DNA from: Mesostigma viride
Taxonomy: Eukaryota; Streptophyta; Mesostigmatophyceae; Mesostigmatales; Mesostigmataceae
Reading direction: 5' to 3'
DNA: 64,000 bases
Assembly (NCBI GenBank): GCA_009746045.1
Contig: RPFO01000131.1
Coordinates: forward strand, 1,375,783 to 1,439,782
In this document: positions 57,686 to 64,000 of the stretch, piece by piece
Layout: the number at the start of each line of letters is the position of its first letter
Numbering within the stretch: position 1 is the first letter of the stretch
Program-made: the position numbers and the translations under genes
Notes under the pieces: generated by a model
Told to the model about the DNA's origin: nothing
What the model saw: the letters and a program-made list of their open reading frames with translations, nothing else
The model's database searches: none

Positions 57686-59368
57686 CTATGATATAGGGAA
57701 GAGGGGGGACAAGGGCGGGAGCAGGCGTACCTGGCTGGCGTCGGGGTGAGGGCGCTTGCCTTTTGATGCCGCGCCCACTGTCACCGAGGTGCCGAGTTCC
57801 GCATCAGTGAGGTCGAGGTCTGTTGGCAGGCTGTCCGAGTCCTGGTCTGCTTCCCGCATGCCCCTGGGAGCGTGGTCGCTGGTGGGTGGGGCTGAGGCTG
57901 AGGGCGTTGGCGCGCCCGTCGAGGGGCGGGTCAGGGACCTGAACCGGTCGATGTCGATGCCCGACACGGCCAGCGCTTTGGCCAGTTTCACCGGGGCCCA
58001 GCGGCAGCCGGTAAGGGGCAGCGCGTCACCCTTCTTGTGAGTGGTCGTGCAGGGGATAATGATCTGGATGGTGTGCCATCTGATGGCAGCAGTGGGCTCG
58101 ATGGCCCGCGCACGCAGGGACGTGGTGGTGCTGTCTACCGTCACGATCTCGCTCATGCCCATGTCTCGCAGCCTCGTGGTGGTGTTCGCAAACATGTCTA
58201 ACGGCATGCATGGCGGGGCCGCGTCTGACGACAGCCCCCGTGGGTGACCACCTGGGAAGATATGGTTCCTGTGCCTCATTGAGAGGGCACAGGACGGTCT
58301 CCTGTTCCGCCGGGTAGGAAATCAGCATGGTCAGTTCCAAACCAAGCTGGGCGGTGCGCGGAATCTCCAATGCAGCGACAGCGTCCCATGGGGCCAGGGC
58401 GGTGAGAAGCCATGCCGTGATTGTCTTGGCGCGGTCACTGGCGGGGGTGCGATTGTCGCCTAAGGAGGCGGTACCGGTGGCGTCTGCGTACCGCTTCTGT
58501 TTGGCGCTGGCTGCGCGAGATCGATCTAGAGCGAGATCTAGAGCGCTCTGGGCATTCTTTGCTGATGTGTTCCCTCGTGGCAAAGCAGCTGACGCAGACT
58601 GGATCCTCGTAATTCACTTGAGTGGTGATGAGGTTAATACCCCTGGCATTGGCGTACTTTTGAGGTACTGTGATAATGTCGGGGATGCAGCGGGGGGCGT
58701 TGCCTGAGTAGCCGCCTGGCATGCCCATGATGTAATCAGCCCCCTTGTCCTCGACTCCCATGGCCGGGTCGAAGTGCATGGGGGGTATAACCCATGACCG
58801 CTGTTTGTACGCGCCGTCGGTCGTCGCCTGCAGTCCTTTGCAGGGGTGTGTCGGTATCTTCTATGATTACAATGTTTGAGGCTATCCCCCACGTCTCGAC
58901 GACGAGTCGAAGCATGTGCTCGTGCCGGTAGAGCGCTGAAACGTTGTTTAAGGTTAAGGTGTATGCCGCCGGTAGGTCTGCTGGCGTGAAGCGACGGAGT
59001 CGGAGTGCCTTGCCCGCCACCGTGACGAACGCCTCGTTCTTCCCCGCTTCCGTGTGCTTGGTAAGTGCTGCTGTGGCATCCTCTGCTGTAGAAAATTTGA
59101 CGTGAATGTTAGGTTGATTCTTGACCCCCCCGCAGATGACGCCCCCTATTTGGCTCATGGTCTGCTCGACGGTGCGTCGATCAGGACCGGATACATCGCG
59201 GCCGTGGATGAGGACTACCAGGATTCTCTGCTGCATGGATTTTGCGAGTTCATCCATGGCTGGGCTCCATCTGACCCGTCCGGATACTTTGTCAGCAGTC
59301 GTCGGATCTATGTACACTATACTTTTCGTCCGAGGGTGGTAAAAAGGATCCGAGGCGTAAATTACCAC
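57686..59368 (-). pseudogene. LINE ORF1 (RRM-like plus CCHC), frameshifted
   Basis: Four overlapping frames: 59368-58736 (RILVVLIHGRDVSG, IHVKFSTAEDATAALTKH; RRM-like), 58779-58435 (CVSCFATREHISKEC, a CCHC knuckle with C-x2-C-x5-H-x4-C, then an Arg-Ser run), 58583-58026, and 58279-57686 (GTSVTVGAASKGKRPHPD). No ATG was seen at the start of the first frame; GTG at 59368 is only where the open frame begins. RNA-binding nucleocapsid-like role inferred. Confidence 0.65.
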
Positions 59369-59818
59369 GCGGTAATCTTACCACGCACGATCCCGTGCGC
59401 CTGAGATCCAAGGCGGTAATAATTACAACGTCGAGTCTTAGGTAGTAAATTTACTAGCCGTAACGTTACCACGACGTATCTTTCGTAGTACTGTACCGAC
59501 ACGGGAGATTACCGCGACGGATCTTAGTTGAGAAGTTACCACCGGTAAATTAGGTGCCAGTGATCCGATGCTGTAAGATTACGTTTTAGTAAGTTACTAA
59601 GGGGGTCTTTGCCTGTCCACGGCCAGATGGATAATTATATATTGTAATGGTGAAGTGGGAGAACGTGCGTGTCTATTAGCAAATGCAGCGAAATATAAAA
59701 ATGTAGTTATCAGCCTTTGTCGCCTGTTCAGCAGTTGTCGTTGTCGGCCGTTGTCAGTAAGCGGCTATAGATTATGTGTGCTGGGGCCGGTGAAAAGACG
59801 CTAGCAAAGTTCGTCTGA
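59369..59818. other. 5' region of the LINE and flank
   Basis: Contains repeated GGTAAT/TTACCACG-like motifs at about 59370-59545, probably the LINE 5' UTR, then AT-rich sequence. No gene. Confidence 0.4.
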
Positions 59819-60993
59819 ATGGCGTCCAATAGAGGGGATTTCATTCTTATAGTGGATTGTTCGACGAGGAGAAGGCGAGGTTGCTGGCGGAGAATGCGAA
59901 AGAGCAGAGGGAAGCAGCGGAAGCCGTGCGTGGAAGATGAGGTAACGGGATGGAGTGTGGGCCCTGGCTTCTGGTTATAAAATGATGGCGGTTGCAGGCC
60001 AGCCGTGCTCGCTGGTAATGGGTGTGTGGTGTTGAAATCCAAGTTCTGCGCTTATTCTCTTCTTTGGTCAATGATTGAAGGGATGTCGCCTTTTTTATTT
60101 TTGTGCATCTGCGTCCCGTCGTGACTGCCTCGTCATGGACGCCCAGGCGTAGAAGTTCGAACGAGGGAATGATTTTTCAAACGCCTGGATATGTTATGAT
60201 GGTACGAATAAATGGTAATGGGTAGAGGCGGCCAAAATTTTGTTGGAAGTGTGCCAACGCCGCACATACGACTTGAACAACCCTAGGTATCTTAGGAAAA
60301 GGAAGCACGGATACGTCGGAGTGGAGGAAGAGGAAGACGGTGACGATGGTGAAAACGGAGAGGTTTACAATGGAGGCCTTGAGAATGGGGAGACATTGAA
60401 GCAGGAGAGCAGGCTAGCGGTGAGTGGCCCGTCATGAATTACATTGTGGTTGCAGTTGTTAGCTAGGCGTGTTGATTGCTTCTTGCCGCGGGTAATCGCT
60501 AGCATGCATAACCTTCTTTTTTCAACAGGTGTTCTGGTGCATTGACTGCCGCAAAGCAATTAATGGGACTGATTATGTGCCTATCATGCCGTTTGGGAAT
60601 CATACATTGCCAACAATTTGTGTTTAGAAGGCGCGCCTTCAGAAGCATATTCAGCACCGCACGAACCAGGTGCTGAAGGCGTGCTTGGAGAGGAAGGGGT
60701 ATAAAGTGCGCATGACTGCATCGAAGAAGAAGAAGCAGCAGGAATCGGGCAAGACCATGATAACCGAGCCAGGATTGGCTTTCGTGCATGCAGTACATGG
60801 TGCGGCGCAGGCAGTGAATGCTGCATCGATTGCAGCGGTGCAGCCTGTGGCCATGGCGGTGCAGGGCGCGGGTCCTGATGTGTGGGCGTTGGCGAAGGAG
60901 ATTCACGATGCTGTCATGGCCACATTGTCAAGCCAAGGAATGGGTGTTGGTTCCAGTCAGGTGCCTCGCCCGGAGGAAGCTTTTCTTCTGTAA
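59819..60993 (+). CDS. Possible spliced gene with C2H2-like zinc finger (or relic)
   Basis: Candidate exons: 59819-59941 (ATG start, basic, GTAACG donor), 60228-60419 (AAKILLEVCQRRTYDLNNPR, an acidic EEEEDGDDGE stretch, GTGAGT donor) and 60529-60993 (TTTTTTCAACAG acceptor; VFWCIDCRKAINGTDYVP, KARLQKHIQHRTNQ), all phase 0. CxxC and HxxH could form a zinc finger of the type found in transposon-derived proteins. An in-frame TAG lies at 60625-60627; however TTTGTGTTTAG|AAG there is also a good acceptor, so a ~50-nt intron from GTGCCT at ~60576 would remove it. The C-terminus is Ala/Val-rich. Not recognised as a known family; the first exon is the weakest part. Confidence 0.35.
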
Positions 60994-61904
60994 GCAGAGG
61001 TGCGGCATCAAGCATTTGCAATCGCCATGAGAGCAGTGGAGATGTCTGCGGCATGAAGCATTTGCAATCGCCACGAGAGCAGTGGAGATGTCTGCGGCAT
61101 TTGGAGATCTGCAGACAATTGCAGGAGGACATTGTGCGGTACGCTTGTAGGGTGTATGCTGTGTTCCGCTCGCTAATGGACATGTGCCCCTGTAACCTCT
61201 TCCAGGCTAGTATCTGCTATCCACCTGTTCAGGCTTGAAAAGTAAATTGCTGTACGGTTCACAATTGGCATGGCTTGACATGCACGCGTCCTTGACTGTG
61301 TTCTGCATGGGTTTGGGTTTTAGCGGTTTACATCAGACTCCAGATGCTGTGTATCTGCTTAATCAGCCGACGTGTCACATAGGGACAGCAACGGCGCTGG
61401 GATGCCGCCCGGTGTGAATGCGAGTGAGGTACGCGCTGTCATGCATGGCGGATGGGGCGTGGAAGCCACGACCCACGTTTTTGTGTTTGCACGGGGGGCT
61501 AGGGTGCAAGTTGTTGTGTTGCCCTGTCATTCATATGGCCATGGATACGCGGGAAGCTTTCCCCGTACCCATACTTAATGATGCATGGACTGGTTGTCAC
61601 AGCCAAGGGTTTAGCTGTCGTGGGTTTGCTGAGTAATCATGGCAGGCTGCTAGGCTGGTGCTAGAACAGCCATAGCGCGGTTACTGCTATGTCTTGCCCG
61701 TGCTAACTGATGCTGCAGCCACATGTGCGTGGAGCGCGAATCGTCCCGTGAGGAGAAGGAGGAGGCGGGGCCGGTGCACCCACGGTCAGGCCGGTCCGGA
61801 GAAGAAGGAGGCGGAGCACCCAGTGTGGGAGAAGGAGAAGGCGGGGAAGCACTGAAGCTCCACCCCATGTCAGGCCTCTAGTATAGGTGGCAGTTAACTA
61901 AACC
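60994..61904. other. No gene recognised; 49-bp duplication
   Basis: AAGCATTTGCAATCGCCATG... and its continuation (GAGAGCAGTGGAGATGTCTG) occur twice in tandem at about 61012-61100 with one mismatch. The rest has no coding signal I can defend. Confidence 0.5.
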
Positions 61905-62365
61905 CATGCACCTGCAGGTTGTAGCTCAGAATGTATTAAAAATCATATGCCCCTTTGCAGGTATATGTGTAACAGTGACTCCCAACGGATATATGTTCCT
62001 AATTTGTTAAATTCTTACTGAATAATTGTTGTCTTTATGAACCCATGAAGAGCAAAGCCCGGTGGGGAGTACATGTAACGCATTACCACGAGAAGGGGTC
62101 CCCACACCGCATTTCTTTGCTCTCTGTTCCTACTATGCAGAACAAGAAGAGGTGGAAGACCAATGTCCCGGCTCACACGCCAGCCCCTGTGGGTAAGCCC
62201 CCTCCCCCAAAGCGGAAGGGGCGCTTTGGGGAGAAGTGTAGTTAGGATTTTGTAGACTAGATAGCTTAGAGTTAGCTTATTTCGATGTCGCGGCTTGACC
62301 CACCTCCACCCATTCAGCAAGGAATATGTGCTACATGATCTCCCAACGGAGGCATGTTATAATTT
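61905..62365. mobile_element. MITE-like fragments of the long-TIR family
   Basis: 61905-62005 (TGCACCTGCAGGTTGT, TGCCCCTTTGCAGG, ACTCCCAACGGATATATGTT) matches the right arm of the 5.6-7.2 kb element. 62071-62102 (GTGGGGAGTACATGTAACGC) matches its left end, and 62313-62350 (GGAATATGTGCTACATGATC, CTCCCAACGGAGG) a right end. 62071-62365 could thus be a ~300-bp MITE. Confidence 0.5.
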
Positions 62366-62464
62366 TATTTGATTGTTTAATGTAGTGTCTTGGGGCATGA
62401 TGCAGATGAGATTTGTAACTTCCGTGTAATTATGTTTCTATAGAGATTAGCATAGTACTATAAA

Positions 62465-62883
62465 CATCCATCCATCCATCCATCCATCCATCCATCCATC
62501 CATCCATCCATCCATCCATCCATCCATCCATCCATCCATCCATCCATCCATCCATCCATCCATCCATCCATCCATCCATCCATCCATCCATCCATCCATC
62601 CATCCATCCATCCATCCATCCATCCATCCATCCATCCATCCATCCATCCATCCATCCATCCATCCATCCATCCATCCATCCATCCATCCATCCATCCATC
62701 CATCCATCCATCCATCCATCCATCCATCCATCCATCCATCCATCCATCCATCCATCCATCCATCCATCCATCCATCCATCCATCCATCCATCCATCCATC
62801 CATCCATCCATCCATCCATCCATCCATCCATCCATCCATCCATCCATCCATCCATCCATCCATCCATCCATCCATCCATCCAT
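62465..62883. repeat. Perfect (ATCC)n array, ~104 units
   Basis: 419 bp of uninterrupted CATC units with no variant visible. All three minus frames are open (MDGW repeats), an artefact. Ends at ATTGATCGGGG, directly before a copy of the ~30-bp motif. Confidence 0.99.
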
Positions 62884-62885
62884 TG

Positions 62886-62947
62886 ATCGGGGTATCAAGG
62901 AGACAACCAGCGCAGGCCAGAAATCGGGAGAATCAGAAATCGGGGTA
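62886..62947 (+). repeat. Copy of the ~30-bp dispersed motif (extended form)
   Basis: CAAGGAGACAACCAGCGCAG... then GCCAGAAATCGGGAGAATC, between two copies of ATCGGGGTAT. Confidence 0.85.
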
Positions 62948-63174
62948 TAGTCCTAGTACAGCCATGCTACGTCCTGGCTATGATGAGATTACTTGCCCAC
63001 GCTCCTAGTGTTATGCCATGCTCACATGGGTCTTATTGCACCCACAGATTGCCGGATCGTTAGCGTGTCCGTTTAGCTAGCGTTCCCGAATGCAGCTGTG
63101 GCATGCCTTAGGCATGAAGGAGACTGGGGGTCTCTGCCCTTTCTCCTGTTGTGCACACACAGGGATTAAAAGCA

Positions 63175-63345
63175 CTTCGGTGCTCCGTGACTCCCCAACG
63201 GGAGCACGTGTTTAATTAATTAATTAATTAATTAATTAATTAATTAATTAATTAATTAATTAATCGGGGTTAACTAATGCTCCTTGACTCCCTAATGGGG
63301 GCATGAGTTTAATAAATGAATTAAGTAGTTAGTTAATAAATCAGG
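63175..63345. mobile_element. TTAA-rich palindromic element fragments
   Basis: GTGACTCCCCAACGGGAGCA (63187-63206), then about 13 TTAA units (to about 63265), then CGGGGTTAACTAATGCTCC, TTGACTCCCTAATGGGGGCA and TAATAAATGAATTAAG. Two head-to-tail copies of the end sequence also present, inverted, at 25330-25375. Confidence 0.6.
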
Positions 63346-63402
63346 TTGATTCAGATGAGGTCCCTGCTGGTTCCTTGTGGACTGGCCAGCCAGGGAGATA
63401 TC

Positions 63403-63439
63403 TTCTTACATGGTCAGGCCCTTGCCGACCATGTAAGAA
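63403..63439. repeat. Perfect 13-bp hairpin
   Basis: TTCTTACATGGTC (63403-63415) and GACCATGTAAGAA (63427-63439) with an 11-nt loop. Confidence 0.85.
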
Positions 63440-64000
63440 CGAACCTGTTAGGCGACGCAGTGGCCAACATTGGACATACCGCCATATGTTTGTCTCCGCG
63501 ATATGATTTTAGCTGACATGCAGAGCACAGACACTGTTGGCGTCATCCGCTCAACCCCTCTTATTCAGACATGGGACCTCGGATATGTAGGATTAGTAGC
63601 GTTGCCCAGGCGGACATTGTCAAAGACTACGACCCCCCAGTTGTGGGTCCTAGGAAATTTAACAAGCATGATTGTCTCCTTGTTGATAGGCATTAATTAA
63701 TCCTTGATGATAGGCATTGCTTGCGTGCAAGAGTAGCTCGAGGCCCATATTTTAGACTACTAGCTGAGCTGTGGACATACATGTAGTTATTGACGTCTTG
63801 ACGGATATTGACGTCTTGGGGTGACTTCCACTATATCTTCTTTGGGGAATTCAGAGATCCCGGTCCCCCAACATGGACATGAGACTAATTAAAATCAATT
63901 AATCAATGTCATGAATAGAGCGCGTTCATGACGTTCAGTCATGAACAGAGCCCTAACCTTAAACACATAAGAAAACAATTATGGCGGGCCATGTGACCAA
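63440..64000. other. No gene recognised
   Basis: Unassigned sequence with short direct repeats (GATAGGCATT twice near 63690-63717; TTGACGTCTTG twice near 63790-63817; ATTGACGTCTTG context). No ORF with recognisable motifs. Confidence 0.4.

Noticed and set aside
62430-62898. MDGW-repeat proteins
   Set aside because: Translations of the perfect ATCC array.

Overview
The window is nuclear DNA of a eukaryote, most likely a green (or other photosynthetic) alga. The genes have many introns with GT-AG borders and frequent GCAG/CCAG acceptors. Exons are GC-rich and introns are filled with tetranucleotide satellites. Three host genes can be read: a GT29 sialyltransferase-like enzyme, a USP4/11/15-type (plant UBP5/8-like) ubiquitin-specific protease, and an aspartate/glutamate-type mitochondrial-family carrier with a transit-peptide-like N-terminus. 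The species assignment is inference; nothing in the sequence fixes it.

Layout. 1-1070: CT-rich hexamer satellite. 1071-5119 (+): 3' part of the GT29 gene, whose second intron holds a 1.4 kb AGGC/AGCC satellite. 5.6-7.7 kb: long-inverted-repeat DNA element remnants. 7913-22234 (-): complete 14-exon USP gene; the exon lengths I derived sum to 3705 nt (1234 codons plus stop) with all phases consistent. 22.2-27.2 kb: intergenic, with a LINE ORF1 remnant, a SINE-like duplicated unit and several copies of a short mobile motif. 27211-31718 (-): 4-exon carrier gene (614 aa). 31.7-35.1 kb: non-autonomous DNA elements, including a near-perfect fold-back at 34404-34894. 35.1-41.6 kb: LINE ORF1 and ORF2 sequences (+), split by a TTAA-flanked transposon (37729-39635). 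41966-50854 (-): a complete, apparently young Ty3/gypsy-type LTR retrotransposon with 571-bp LTRs and a TAGGG target duplication. 50.9-53.2 kb: diverged inverted relative of the TTAA element. 53.3-59.4 kb (-): a near-full-length but frameshifted LINE. 59.8-61 kb (+): a possible spliced zinc-finger gene or relic. 61-64 kb: MITE-like fragments, a 419-bp perfect ATCC array and AT-rich palindromes.

The host genes do not form a pathway: glycan sialylation or a related transfer in the Golgi, ubiquitin removal, and metabolite transport. What ties the window together is its repeat biology. The ends of at least three exons, each with its 5' splice site, have been tandemly copied into the following intron. 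A ~30-bp motif occurs seven times, in most cases bounded by direct repeats, including one filled/empty site pair within the window. The gypsy element carries an extra 5' ORF resembling the RNase H1 hybrid-binding/viroplasmin domain. Most reading-frame breaks have the same sign and several sit in G or C runs, so base under-calling in the assembly should be excluded before any gene is called a pseudogene.
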